From the NCBI RefSeq assembly GCF_022678625.1, contig NZ_JALBYQ010000002.1:124001-188000 (forward strand): a stretch of DNA of 64,000 nt, given 5' to 3'. Positions within the stretch are counted from its first letter, which is position 1, and each line of letters begins with the position of its first letter. Below, piece after piece: positions 46,535 through 55,292 of this stretch. The stretch comes from Aliiroseovarius subalbicans (lineage in GTDB: Bacteria > Pseudomonadota > Alphaproteobacteria > Rhodobacterales > Rhodobacteraceae). A program made the position numbers and the translations under genes. Below the pieces are notes generated by a model that saw nothing but the letters and a program-made list of their open reading frames with translations, searched no databases and was not told where the DNA came from.

Positions 46535-48148
46535 ATGCGCCTTGCTTTTGCCTTTGCCCTTGCTGCAACACCCTTGTTTGCCGAAGATTTCCATGCCGCA
46601 GCGCCAGTGACGGCCGCCACGGTCTTTCCCGATGGCGCGCTGGTGACCCGCACGATCACACTGGACCTGCCTGCAGGAAACCACAGCATTCTGGTCCCCA
46701 ACGACGGGTTTGAAGACCTCGACAGCTTGCCCCGGATCACCGCATCATCCGGTGTGACCATCGGCACCTTGGGCGCACGCCGAGGGGTGACGCTTGACCC
46801 CGCCGCGCTGTTCACCCCGGCGCAAACGCAGGCGAAAGCGCAGGCCGACGCGCTTGAGGCCGAGGTGACCGCGCAGCGCGATCTCGTCACCGCCGCCCAA
46901 GGAGCCATTGACGCGCTTGAGGCACAGCGCGCCTTCATCACCGCCATTCGCCCGCCCGAAGACGGCGCGGAGGCAGCCACCCTGACCGAACTGGGCGCAC
47001 TTGTTGCGTCGCAGACGGGGGCGACGTTGGAAGCGCTTCTGAGCGCCCGGCAAGACCTGCGCGCGAAGATCGAAACGTTGGAAGAGCTTCAGGCCGCGCA
47101 CAAAGCCGCACAGGCCGCTTTTGACAGGCTGAACCCGCCCGCGCCTATCAACGACATGCTGACCCTTGATGTTGCGGTGGCACAGGCCCAGCACGCCACC
47201 ATCACCATCGAATTGCCAGCCTATGCCGAATGGGCACCGCTCTATGATCTGCACCTCAGCACCGGGGACGCGCCCAGCCTGACCCTGGAGCGCAAGGCGA
47301 TCATCGTGGCTGGCTTTGACCAGCATTGGCAGGACATCGACCTGACCCTCTCCACGGTCGCGCCTTCAAACGAAGCCGGGCCGGATATGCCGCGCCCGAA
47401 CATGGCGTCGATCCATACGCCTGCCCCACTCCTGCGCAACGAGATGCTTGAAACAATGCGGATGGCGGACGAACCGATGCTAAACGTCGAGGCCGCGCCG
47501 AAAGCCTTCACCGCCACCGCCGTGATCGACGGGGTGGCGGTGACCTATGCCTACCCGCGCAAGATCACCCTGGGGCAGGACCCGACGATCCTGACACTTG
47601 ATACGCTGACCATCCCGGTCAACACCGAGGTCCACGCCAGCCCCCGGCATGACGACACCGCCTTCCTTATGGCGCTGTTCACAAATGAAACCGGCGAACC
47701 TTTGTTGTCCGGTGACGGGTCGGTCCTGCGTGACGAGCATTACATGGGACAAATCGACGTTCCGCTGATCCTGGCGGGCGGAGAGGCAACCCTGCCGATG
47801 GGGCCGATCGAAGGGCTGCGCCTTAGCCACACCATCGCGCGAAATGAGACCGGCGATACTGGCATCCTCACGAAATCGAACACCCGCGAACAACAGATCA
47901 GTTTCTCGGTCGAGAACCTGACCGACGAGACGCAAGAGCTCTCCGCCTTCTACCCGCTGGTGTTCTCGGAACAAGAGGATCTGCGCGTGGCTTTGAGCGT
48001 GTCGCCGCAACCCGACCGCACTGACTTGGAAGACAAACGCGGCGTGTCGGCCTGGGACATGACCCTGCCAGCAGGGGAAACGAAAACGGTGAACATCACC
48101 GCACGTCTGGATTGGCCCGAAGGGCAAGACCTGTCCTGGCGACCCTGA
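46535..48148 (+). CDS. MuiA-like DUF4139/DUF4140 protein, secreted
   Basis: 537 residues from the ATG at 46535, with a signal peptide (RLAFAFALAATPLFAEDF). The N-terminal domain (APVTAATVFPDGALVTRTITLDLPAGNHSILV) matches DUF4140; a coiled-coil-like Ala/Gln-rich region follows (about residues 105-195); the C-terminal beta-rich DUF4139 domain contains EWAPLYDLHLS and SVENLTDETQELSAFYPLVFSEQEDL. Mucoidy inhibitor A-type proteins; biochemical role unknown. A longer frame to 46379 is not needed. Confidence 0.85.
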   Translation: MRLAFAFALAATPLFAEDFHAAAPVTAATVFPDGALVTRTITLDLPAGNHSILVPNDGFEDLDSLPRITASSGVTIGTLGARRGVTLDPAALFTPAQTQAKAQADALEAEVTAQRDLVTAAQGAIDALEAQRAFITAIRPPEDGAEAATLTELGALVASQTGATLEALLSARQDLRAKIETLEELQAAHKAAQAAFDRLNPPAPINDMLTLDVAVAQAQHATITIELPAYAEWAPLYDLHLSTGDAPSLTLERKAIIVAGFDQHWQDIDLTLSTVAPSNEAGPDMPRPNMASIHTPAPLLRNEMLETMRMADEPMLNVEAAPKAFTATAVIDGVAVTYAYPRKITLGQDPTILTLDTLTIPVNTEVHASPRHDDTAFLMALFTNETGEPLLSGDGSVLRDEHYMGQIDVPLILAGGEATLPMGPIEGLRLSHTIARNETGDTGILTKSNTREQQISFSVENLTDETQELSAFYPLVFSEQEDLRVALSVSPQPDRTDLEDKRGVSAWDMTLPAGETKTVNITARLDWPEGQDLSWRP

Positions 48149-48169
48149 GGGGCATGATCCCCGCGTACC

Positions 48170-48224
48170 CCGCCTTGCCCGGCGTGGCGGGGTGGGTCGG
48201 CGGGCGCCTCGCCGGGCAAGGCGG
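48170..48224. repeat. Inverted repeat element D between MuiA-like and SRPBCC genes
   Basis: Perfect 15-base arms CCGCCTTGCCCGGCG (48170-48184) and CGCCGGGCAAGGCGG (48210-48224), 25-base loop containing GGCGGGGTGGGTCGG. Shares the GGGTGGG loop theme with other elements but a different arm sequence. Convergent junction again. Confidence 0.65.
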
Positions 48225-48230
48225 CGGTCC

Positions 48231-48761
48231 CTACGTTTCGACCAACGCCTTCAACCGCTCAAGGCCCAACTCGTAATCTGCACCGATCCAGCGGTCGAAC
48301 ATCAGCCCCTTCCAGCGCGAAATCGGGTTGCGCCCGAGGTCGGTGATAAACCCCCAAGTGACGATCGTGCCACCCTCTTCGCGTTCAAGCGCCAACCAGG
48401 CCTCGGCGGTGCCCTGCGGCCCGAAATCCAGCGCCGTTTCCACCATCGTGTTTTCCAGGCTGCTGACAATTTCCTGGCTGCCGTGCCCCACTTGCGGGTG
48501 CTCCGAAGCCCAGGTCATCCGGTTTCCAACCCCGTCCTCCGGCCCCTCATAGGTCACCACAACGTCAGGATCCCGGTCCAGCCACGGCGACCAAGCCGCC
48601 ATCGCCTGCATCGACTTCAAATGCGGAAAGACCCTATAGGCCGACGCTTCGATTCGGGTCTCACGCTCCACCACCACATGGCGGGGCAGCGCAAAACCGA
48701 ACAGCAGCAGCGCCGCAGCCACAACGGCAAAACCGGCCAATACTTTTACAATCAACCGCAT
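48231..48761 (-). CDS. SRPBCC-family polyketide cyclase-like protein, N-terminally membrane anchored
   Basis: 176 residues from the ATG at 48761, preceded by GGAGGA. TM segment near residues 4-22 (VKVLAGFAVVAAALLLFGF), then the SRPBCC fold: HVVVERETRIEASAYRVFPHLKSMQAMAAWSPW. It lies just after a CDP-alcohol transferase in the same direction. Ligand unknown. A longer frame to 48890 is antisense-like and not supported. Confidence 0.8.
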   Translation of the reverse strand: MRLIVKVLAGFAVVAAALLLFGFALPRHVVVERETRIEASAYRVFPHLKSMQAMAAWSPWLDRDPDVVVTYEGPEDGVGNRMTWASEHPQVGHGSQEIVSSLENTMVETALDFGPQGTAEAWLALEREEGGTIVTWGFITDLGRNPISRWKGLMFDRWIGADYELGLERLKALVET

Positions 48762-48811
48762 GAAATCCTCCTCCACTCTGCGCGCAGAATAGCACGATCC
48801 GAACCAGACGC

Positions 48812-48922
48812 CTATCTGCGGCGCAGAAACGCCACGAAGCGGATGGCGCGGCGCAGGGCGGTGAAAGCCGCGCCCAGCGCGATGATCCACAGGGCGATCT
48901 CAAGCACGCCGACCCCCGCGAC
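48812..48922 (-). pseudogene. Detached C-terminal segment of the CDP-alcohol phosphatidyltransferase after an in-frame amber codon
   Basis: Directly after the TAG stop at 48923-48925, the same reading frame stays open for 36 codons to a second TAG (48812-48814) and encodes VAGVGVLEIALWIIALGAA then a basic end RRAIRFVAFLRRR: one TM helix plus positive tail. Added to the upstream 167 residues it would give 204, nearer to the usual CDP-alcohol transferase length. A single change from CAG (Gln) would create the TAG. Separate translation from the internal GTG is also possible. Confidence 0.6.
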
Positions 48923-49426
48923 CTAGGGCACAAACAGCGCGAAGATCGCGGCGGCGGTGGCCACGGCCATGCGCTGCGGCTTTGCCATCGGGCCCGAGAA
49001 ATCCGGGTCCATGCCTTCCGCATGCCCGGCCTCGCGAAGGTATGCGGTCAGCACCGCAAATGTCGCCGCCGCCCAGCCCAGTGCGGGGGTGCCTGCCGCC
49101 AACCCCAAACCGACCAGGATCAGGATGTCGGCAAGTCGGTCCGGCGCTTCGTTCCAGAAGGCACCATCAGGCCCGGATTTGCCCCCCTCGACCGCGACCA
49201 TACCGTCAAACAGGTTGCACAAAAGCCGCCCCTGCACCGCCACGGCAGCCAGCAGCAAGCCCCAACCACCCATCCAGAACCCAGCGCCTGCAACGGCGGC
49301 AAACAGGACCGATCCGGCGGAGATAGCGTTCGGTGTGATGGGTGTGCCCGCCAGCCAGCGCGCAAAGCGTTGCGCCAGCTTTGTGTCACGGCTGGCAATC
49401 GGGCGGCGGCTGTTCGGTTCGGTCAT
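48923..49426 (-). CDS. CDP-alcohol phosphatidyltransferase family protein, probably shortened by an amber codon
   Basis: 167 residues, membrane-embedded. The family motif is recognisable but altered: DGMVAVEGGKSGPDG then AFWNEAPDRLAD, where the usual Arg and first Asp of the DG-x2-AR-x8-G-x3-D-x3-D motif are Val and Asn. Likely phospholipid head-group transfer, substrate unknown. The chain stops with ALFVP at a TAG, and a matching TM helix continues in the same frame beyond it (see 48812-48922). Its ATG overlaps the upstream membrane protein gene by four bases. Confidence 0.8.
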   Translation of the reverse strand: MTEPNSRRPIASRDTKLAQRFARWLAGTPITPNAISAGSVLFAAVAGAGFWMGGWGLLLAAVAVQGRLLCNLFDGMVAVEGGKSGPDGAFWNEAPDRLADILILVGLGLAAGTPALGWAAATFAVLTAYLREAGHAEGMDPDFSGPMAKPQRMAVATAAAIFALFVP

Positions 49427-49791
49427 GACGTTCCCTTCAAGGACAGAGTATAAATCGCGGCATAGGTTGAGGAGACAAGAAACGGCACGCTGATCGTGGC
49501 CAGAAGCGCCGGCGTGCCAGCCACCCCGTGGATCACGCTCAGGATTGTCACCGACATGCCGCCGACGGCCAGGACGGGCAGCACGGCCCCAGCAAGCCCG
49601 TCGAACCGGCGCGCCACGGCCTCGATCACCTGTTTCATGACCAGGGTGAGAACAGCGGTCAACGTGCCTTGAACCACCCCTGCGATCAGCGGCGCGGGCA
49701 TGTCAAAGCTGCGGTTGGCAAATACCGCCCAGCCGCCCATCAGGGCAAACCCGCCCGCCATATGCACCCAGGATTTGCGCTGCCAGCTCAT
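49423..49791 (-). CDS. Small membrane protein of unknown function
   Basis: 122 residues with about four hydrophobic segments (for example GGFALMGGWAVFA, LIAGVVQGTLTAVLTLVM, VLPVLAVGGMSVTIL, TISVPFLVSSTYAAIYTL). No family recognised. Overlaps cdsA and the CDP-alcohol transferase by four bases on each side, so it is translated as part of this phospholipid operon. Confidence 0.75.
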   Translation of the reverse strand: MSWQRKSWVHMAGGFALMGGWAVFANRSFDMPAPLIAGVVQGTLTAVLTLVMKQVIEAVARRFDGLAGAVLPVLAVGGMSVTILSVIHGVAGTPALLATISVPFLVSSTYAAIYTLSLKGTS

Positions 49792-50726
49792 ACCGCCGAC
49801 CAGAAATACCGTACGAGATGAAAGAAGACCGGCGCCGAGAACACGACGCTGTCCAGCCGGTCGATAAATCCGCCGTGGCCCGCGATCAGGTGGCCCCAGT
49901 CCTTCACGCCCTTGTCACGTTTGATCGCGGACATGACGAGACCGCCGAAGAAGCCCATCAGCGTGATCACCAGCGCCAGCAGCGCCGCCTGCCACGGGGC
50001 GAACGGCGTCATCCACCACAGCCCTGCGCCCACCGCCGAGGCGCTCAGCACCCCGCCCAGGAACCCTTCCCAGGTTTTCGAGGGCGACAATTTGGGCGCG
50101 ATCTTGCGTTTGCCCAGAAGCTTGCCCCAGACGTATTGCAGCACGTCTGACAGCTGCACCACAACCACCAGGAACGCGACCAGAAGCACGTTCTTGCCCT
50201 CGAAGCCTGCGATCTCAAGCGACAGCAGCGCAGGCACATGGGAGGCCGCGAAAACGCAGATCATCAAGCCCCACTGGGTTTCGGCCACCCGCATCAGGAA
50301 ACCGTCCGTATCGCCGTGCAGCACCGACACAATCGGCAGGAACAGGAAGGCATAGACCGGGATGAAGATCGAATACATCCCGTACCAATCGGTATAGATC
50401 AGCGCGTATTGCATAGGCAGGACCACGAAAAAACTGGCCAGAAGCGCCCAGTGGTCCGCCCGCGATTTTGCCGTCAGGGTCAGGAACTCGCGCAAGGCGG
50501 CAAAGCTGACGATGGCAAACAGGACCACCACCCCACCGCGTCCGCCCAGCATCGCCAGCGCCAGCAGCGCGACCATACCCCACCAGGCATTGATCCGCGC
50601 CACCAGGTTTTCGATCACCGGACTGTCCCCGATCCGCCCGCGCAGGATCTGCGCCACGACGGTGGCAAAGGTCAGGATGCCAAGCACCCCCAGCATCAGC
50701 GTGCCAAACTCGGCAGGAGCATTCAT
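49788..50726 (-). CDS. cdsA: Phosphatidate cytidylyltransferase
   Basis: 312 residues from the ATG at 50726 behind AAGGAGGG. Makes CDP-diacylglycerol from phosphatidate and CTP. Multi-pass membrane protein with the C-terminal catalytic signature SPSKTWEGFLGGV and KRDKGVKDWGHLIAGHGGFIDRLDS. Overlaps plsC upstream and the small membrane protein downstream by four bases. A longer frame to 50834 lies inside plsC. Confidence 0.93.
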   Translation of the reverse strand: MNAPAEFGTLMLGVLGILTFATVVAQILRGRIGDSPVIENLVARINAWWGMVALLALAMLGGRGGVVVLFAIVSFAALREFLTLTAKSRADHWALLASFFVVLPMQYALIYTDWYGMYSIFIPVYAFLFLPIVSVLHGDTDGFLMRVAETQWGLMICVFAASHVPALLSLEIAGFEGKNVLLVAFLVVVVQLSDVLQYVWGKLLGKRKIAPKLSPSKTWEGFLGGVLSASAVGAGLWWMTPFAPWQAALLALVITLMGFFGGLVMSAIKRDKGVKDWGHLIAGHGGFIDRLDSVVFSAPVFFHLVRYFWSAV

Positions 50727-51361
50727 GCCGCGCCCTCCTTGAGGGACAACAGGGCCGCCTCGGCGCGGGCCAGAAAGGTCGCCTTGTCCTCGCCATCGCC
50801 CAGCTGGATCGGTGCGCCGAAACTGACGGTGCAAATCAGCGGCACGGGAATCACCTCGCCCTTCGGCATCACGCGGTTCAGGTTCTCGATCCAGACCGGC
50901 ACAAGCTCCACGTCGCGACGCCGTGTGGCGACGTGAAACAGCCCCGCCTTGAACGGCAGAAGCGGCACGTCGTGGTCCATGTTGCGTTTTCCCTCGGGAA
51001 ACAGGATCAGGCTGGAGCCGTCCTCCAGCGCCTCGACCATCTGCCCCACAGGGTCGTCGGTGCGGGTGTCGGGGTTTCGGTCGATCAAGACCGCGTTGAA
51101 CACATCGCGGCCAACAAAGGCGCGCAGGTTTGAGGTCAGCCAGTAATCGGCGGCCGCCACGGGCCGGGTTTCGGCCCGCAAGCTGGGCGGCAGCACCGTC
51201 CAGAGCAGGACAAAATCCCCGTTCGACGTGTGATTGGCGAAATAGATGCGCTGGCGGCGGACCGGTTCAACACCGGCCCAGATTCCCCGCACCGCGGTGA
51301 CCAGACGCGCGAACAGCGCGATGGCCTCACCTGTAATACTTGCCAGAAACCTTTTGAACAC
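50723..51361 (-). CDS. plsC: 1-acyl-sn-glycerol-3-phosphate acyltransferase (PlsC family)
   Basis: 212 residues. Acyltransferase motif I NHTSNGDF (His-x4-Asp) and motif III FPEGKRN (EGxR-like) are present. Makes phosphatidate, the substrate of the next gene cdsA. First of four overlapping minus-strand genes for phospholipid synthesis. Confidence 0.88.
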   Translation of the reverse strand: MFKRFLASITGEAIALFARLVTAVRGIWAGVEPVRRQRIYFANHTSNGDFVLLWTVLPPSLRAETRPVAAADYWLTSNLRAFVGRDVFNAVLIDRNPDTRTDDPVGQMVEALEDGSSLILFPEGKRNMDHDVPLLPFKAGLFHVATRRRDVELVPVWIENLNRVMPKGEVIPVPLICTVSFGAPIQLGDGEDKATFLARAEAALLSLKEGAA

Positions 51362-51371
51362 GCGTCCTCAC

Positions 51372-52025
51372 TCAGACCGGGGAAAACTCTCCCGTTTCGC
51401 CGTCATAAACTTCCAGGCTGCCCTCACCGATATCGGTCCAGCACCCATGCAGGGTCAGCTTTTTGGCCTCGACGGCGTCCTTAACAAAGGGGAAGGTCAT
51501 CAGGTTCTCGAGCGCCACCAGAACACCTTCCTTTTCCAACGCCCGCACGCGTTTCGGTGCATCCGAGATGTCGGCCACGCGATCAAACCCCGGACGCAAG
51601 ATGTCCATCCAACGCCCCACGAAGCTGGTTTCCGCCTCAAGCTCGGGCGCGTCCCCAACACACATATCGTGGCAGCCTTTGACGCCGCCACAGCTGGAAT
51701 GCCCCAGCACCACGATATGCGGAACCTTCAGTGCCGTGACTGCGTATTCCACCGCCGCTGAGGTGCCGTGGTGGTCGCCGTCCGGCGCATAGGGCGGCAC
51801 CAGGTTGGCAACGTTGCGGTGAATGAAGAACTCACCCTGGTCGGCGCCGAAGATGCTGGTCACATGCACGCGGGAATCGCAGCACGAGATGATCATGGCG
51901 CGCGGGCGCTGGCCTTCGTCCGCCAAACGGCGATACCAAGCCTTGTTGTCCTCGAAACTGGTGGCTTTCCAGCCCTGATAACGTTGAACCAGATAGGCTG
52001 GCAGCGGGCGCGCGTGGTGCATCAT
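51372..52025 (-). CDS. Beta-class carbonic anhydrase
   Basis: 217 residues. Zinc ligands Cys48 (SCCDSRV), His109 and Cys112 (GHSSCGG) with the Asp/Arg dyad in CDSR. Interconverts CO2 and bicarbonate. In the same direction as plsC with a 10-base gap, but a different function; possibly one transcript. Confidence 0.95.
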   Translation of the reverse strand: MMHHARPLPAYLVQRYQGWKATSFEDNKAWYRRLADEGQRPRAMIISCCDSRVHVTSIFGADQGEFFIHRNVANLVPPYAPDGDHHGTSAAVEYAVTALKVPHIVVLGHSSCGGVKGCHDMCVGDAPELEAETSFVGRWMDILRPGFDRVADISDAPKRVRALEKEGVLVALENLMTFPFVKDAVEAKKLTLHGCWTDIGEGSLEVYDGETGEFSPV

Positions 52026-52161
52026 TGTCCTCCGATTGATCCATTTGTTTTAGCGAGCATTTAGAGGAAATTCGAGTGATTTCCACCCCCGCCGATAAAC
52101 CTTTTATTGATGGCCAGGCGCGATGTTTCTCCGGAACGAGGGAATACCATGGGGTGTAATC

Positions 52162-52542
52162 GTGAACGCGATTGTACAATTGATGCACGAAGAAACGGTT
52201 CGCCTGGACCGCGATCAGCTTGAGGTGCTTTATGTCCAGCTGGGGCCTGTCGGGGCAGACAAGCTGGTAAACCACGCGCTGGAGGAGCTGGCGGTGGCCC
52301 TGGCGCGGGTCCAGAAACAGCATTCCGCCGGGCGGATCGATGAGGTGCGCGTTGGCGTGAAAAACATGGTCGCTATTGCACAGCAGATCGGCATGACGAC
52401 GCTCGCGCGCGTGGCGCGCGACGTGCTGGACCTGATCAACACCGGCGACGGTGCCGCCTATTGCGCCACGATGGCACGAATGGGGCGGATTGGAGAAAGC
52501 AGCCTCAAGGCGGTCTGGGACCTGCAGGACGTGCACGGCTGA
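52162..52542 (+). CDS. Small alpha-helical protein, possibly HPt-like without phospho-His
   Basis: 126 residues from a GTG at 52162 preceded by a GGGG tract; the ATG at 52123 is an alternative with a less natural N-terminus. All helical by composition. The segment VGVKNMVAIAQQIGMTTLARVARDVLDL has the spacing of histidine phosphotransfer domains, but the position of the phosphorylated His is Lys67. This HPt reading is an inference. I believe similar short proteins occur in roseobacters, function unknown. Confidence 0.55.
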   Translation: MNAIVQLMHEETVRLDRDQLEVLYVQLGPVGADKLVNHALEELAVALARVQKQHSAGRIDEVRVGVKNMVAIAQQIGMTTLARVARDVLDLINTGDGAAYCATMARMGRIGESSLKAVWDLQDVHG

Positions 52543-52581
52543 TTTTATCCTGATTTTTTGTGCACCCTGTGAGGGAACGCC

Positions 52582-52642
52582 CCGATTTTTCTGGAAAAAT
52601 CGGCACCCGCTCGCCGCAGGCGCGAATTTTCTATGAAAATTC
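52582..52642. repeat. Two AT-core hairpins upstream of leucyl aminopeptidase
   Basis: CCGATTTTT/AAAAATCGG (52582-52603, loop CTGG) and GAATTTTC/GAAAATTC (52624-52642, loop TAT), both perfect. The first resembles the hairpin after recR at 40471. Located between the small helical protein and the aminopeptidase gene; 52543-52706 holds no gene. Confidence 0.6.
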
Positions 52643-52706
52643 ATACCCCCTTGCGGGTGGGTCCGGGGGCTGTAGTCTGAGCGAACGCACAGATCAGGGG
52701 ACCTTC

Positions 52707-54092
52707 ATGACACTGACATTCGCCGCCGCAACCGACGACGCGATCCCGCTTCTGGTGGTCGACAAGGACCAGCTTGAGACCATTCTGGACGAACTGCAAC
52801 CCGCCCAGCATACCTGGGCCAAGACCAGCGGATTCACCGCCGGCTTGGGGCAGGTGCTGGTATTTCCGGGTGCGAATGGGGCTCCGGAATTGGCTCTTGT
52901 TGGCTACGGCGATGCCCCGGCCCGACGCCGCCAGCGCTTCGGATTGGCGGCAGCGCGCGCCAAGCTGCCCGAAGGCACCTATGCGCTGCAGGGCGACCTC
53001 GGCCGCGAGGCGCTGGACGAGGCGGCGTTGGGATGGCTTTTGGCGGGTTACGGTTTCGATCGCTACCGCGACCGCCCCGCCCCCAAGGCAAAGATGATCG
53101 CGCCTGACGGCATTGACGTCGCCCGGATCGAAGTGATTGCGGCGGGTGAATGCCTGACCCGTGATCTGATCAATACCCCGGCCTCCGACATGGGTCCTAG
53201 CAACTTGGAAGAGGCCGTGCGCGCCCTTGCCACGCGCTTTGATGCCACCCTGACTGTGACTTCGGGTGAGGCCCTTCTGCAAGGCAATCTTCCGATGATC
53301 CACGCAGTCGGCCGCGCCGCGACCGATGCCCCGCGCCTGCTTGATTTGAAGTGGGGCAGCACCGGTCCGCGCCTGACGCTAGTCGGCAAAGGGGTCTGTT
53401 TCGACACCGGCGGCCTGAACCTGAAACCCGGCGCCTCGATGGGCCTGATGAAAAAGGACATGGGCGGGGCGGCCACCGTCCTTGGCTTGGCGCAGATGAT
53501 CATGTCACTGGGCATGCCCTTGCAGTTGCGTGTGCTGATTCCCGCTGTCGAGAACGCCGTGGCCGGCGACGCGATGCGCCCGGGCGACATCCTCTCCTCG
53601 CGCAAAGGACTGAGCGTCGAGATCAACAACACCGACGCCGAAGGCCGGCTGGTTCTGGCCGACGCGCTGGCGCTCGCGGACGAAGAAAACCCCGACTTGA
53701 TCGTGTCAATGGCGACCCTGACCGGTGCAGCGCGGGTCGCGGTCGGGCCCGACCTGTCACCCTACTTTTCCACCGACGAGGGCGTGACCAGCGCCTTGAA
53801 ATCGGCGGCGCGCAGGGTGGCCGACCCGGTCTGGGAATTGCCGTTCTGGGATCCGTATGAACCCATGCTGGACCCCGGCATCGCCGATCTTGATAACGCG
53901 CCCAAGGGCGGTTTTGCCGGGTCGATCACCGCGGCCCTGTTCCTGCGTCGCTTCGTCACCGAAACGCCACGCTATGCGCATTTCGACATCTATGGCTGGA
54001 ACCCAACCGCCGCCCCTGCCCGCCCGAAAGGCGGCGTAGGGATGGGCGCGCGGGCCCTTCTGGCAGCCTTGCCCGAGGTTTTGGACCTGTGA
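52707..54092 (+). CDS. Leucyl aminopeptidase family protein (M17)
   Basis: 461 residues. M17 metal and catalytic motifs are intact: VCFDTGGLNLKPGASMGLMKKDMGGAA, PAVENAVAGDAMRPGDIL and the signature NTDAEGRLVLADAL. Two-zinc cytoplasmic peptidase. Start at 52707 after AGGGG. Overlaps the following NlpC/P60 gene by four bases (GTGA), suggesting coupling of peptide turnover and wall peptide hydrolysis. Confidence 0.95.
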   Translation: MTLTFAAATDDAIPLLVVDKDQLETILDELQPAQHTWAKTSGFTAGLGQVLVFPGANGAPELALVGYGDAPARRRQRFGLAAARAKLPEGTYALQGDLGREALDEAALGWLLAGYGFDRYRDRPAPKAKMIAPDGIDVARIEVIAAGECLTRDLINTPASDMGPSNLEEAVRALATRFDATLTVTSGEALLQGNLPMIHAVGRAATDAPRLLDLKWGSTGPRLTLVGKGVCFDTGGLNLKPGASMGLMKKDMGGAATVLGLAQMIMSLGMPLQLRVLIPAVENAVAGDAMRPGDILSSRKGLSVEINNTDAEGRLVLADALALADEENPDLIVSMATLTGAARVAVGPDLSPYFSTDEGVTSALKSAARRVADPVWELPFWDPYEPMLDPGIADLDNAPKGGFAGSITAALFLRRFVTETPRYAHFDIYGWNPTAAPARPKGGVGMGARALLAALPEVLDL

Positions 54093-54943
54093 CGGATCGC
54101 CGCCTGACCCCTGCGAATAGCCGTGTGGCGCATGTGTCACTTCGTGGGCAGATCGAAGCGAACAGCTTTGTCGAAGGCGAAGATCATCTCGTTGCCGTTG
54201 TGGTGACCGATCTGCTTTCGGCCGCGGGCGAACGGGACCGGCAATTGCTGCGCGGAGAGCGGTTTACCGTCCTCGACCTGCACCAGGGTAAGGCCTTCGG
54301 GATTGCGCGCAAGGACGGCTATTGCGGCTGGCTCAATCCTTCCGACCTATTGTCCGCGCCCCACGAGGCGCCGACGCATCGCGTCGCCGCTGCCCGCAGC
54401 TATGGTAAATCCACGCCCGGTCTCAAAACCATGGGACGGATCACACCGCTTCCTTTCGGCGCGCGATTGACGGTTCTGGGGCAATCGGATGGGTGGGCGA
54501 AAATCGCGTGGGTGCGCGGCACGATCCCGCGTGACTTCCATGTACCGTCGCGCCACCTGGTCCCGTTGGATCAGCTGGAAACGGACCCGGTCGCCGTGGC
54601 GCAACTTTTCGTTGGAACCCCCTACCTTTGGGGGGGGAACTCGACCTTTGGCATCGACTGTTCCGGTCTGGTGCAGGCCGCCCTTCTGGCTTGTGGCATC
54701 CCCTGCCCCGGCGACAGCGACATGCAGCAGACGCTTGGCGCACCGGCCACGGGCGCGCATTGTCGCGGCGATCTTCTATTCTGGAAAGGCCACGTGGCGA
54801 TGGTGGTGGATGAAACCCAGCTGATCCACGCCAACGCGCATCACATGGCCGTGGCTTTTGAGGGGATCGACGACGCCATCACCCGGATCGAGTCACAGGG
54901 CAACGGCAAGGTCACGGCGCGGCGGCGCGTGGTGCCGGGCTAG
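54089..54943 (+). CDS. NlpC/P60-family cell-wall peptidase with SH3-like domain
   Basis: 284 residues, GTG start overlapping the aminopeptidase stop. N-terminal SH3-like segments (residues about 30-160), then the NlpC/P60 domain with catalytic Cys in FGIDCSGLVQAALLA and His in FWKGHVAMVVDE, third residue His in LIHANAHHM. No signal peptide, so it may act in the cytoplasm on recycled muropeptides, in line with its operon partner. Convergent with the DUF2794 gene, almost touching. Confidence 0.9.
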   Translation: MTDRRLTPANSRVAHVSLRGQIEANSFVEGEDHLVAVVVTDLLSAAGERDRQLLRGERFTVLDLHQGKAFGIARKDGYCGWLNPSDLLSAPHEAPTHRVAAARSYGKSTPGLKTMGRITPLPFGARLTVLGQSDGWAKIAWVRGTIPRDFHVPSRHLVPLDQLETDPVAVAQLFVGTPYLWGGNSTFGIDCSGLVQAALLACGIPCPGDSDMQQTLGAPATGAHCRGDLLFWKGHVAMVVDETQLIHANAHHMAVAFEGIDDAITRIESQGNGKVTARRRVVPG

Positions 54944-54944
54944 A

Positions 54945-55292
54945 TCAGTCCACGGCGCGGATCAGCTTGCGCTCCAACACCCGCAGCACCGTTTTCAGGT
55001 CTTGCCCGCGTTTCAGGATCTGCCCGTCCATGCCGATCACCGAATACTGACCCTGCCTCAGACGTAGCGCCGGGCGTTTCTCGATTCGGTACAACGGGTG
55101 TTCGGCGGTGCGGCGAAAAACGGAAAACACGGCCACATCCTTCAGGAATGACATGCCATAATCACGCCATTCCCCGGCGGCGACCATGCGCCCGTAGATC
55201 CCCATGATGGCGCCCAGTTCGATCCGGTTGAAAGCAACCTGTCGCTGGGCCGGACCGTTCCTTGGAAACGGCGTTGGGGGCTGAACATTCAT
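54945..55292 (-). CDS. DUF2794 family protein
   Basis: 115 residues from the ATG at 55292 after GAGGG. Conserved core is RIELGAIMGIYGRMVAAGEWRDYGMSFLKD, followed by YRIEKRPALRLRQGQYSVIG. The family is found in alphaproteobacteria and is uncharacterised. A frame extending to 55409 exists but looks like non-coding leader. Confidence 0.85.
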   Translation of the reverse strand: MNVQPPTPFPRNGPAQRQVAFNRIELGAIMGIYGRMVAAGEWRDYGMSFLKDVAVFSVFRRTAEHPLYRIEKRPALRLRQGQYSVIGMDGQILKRGQDLKTVLRVLERKLIRAVD

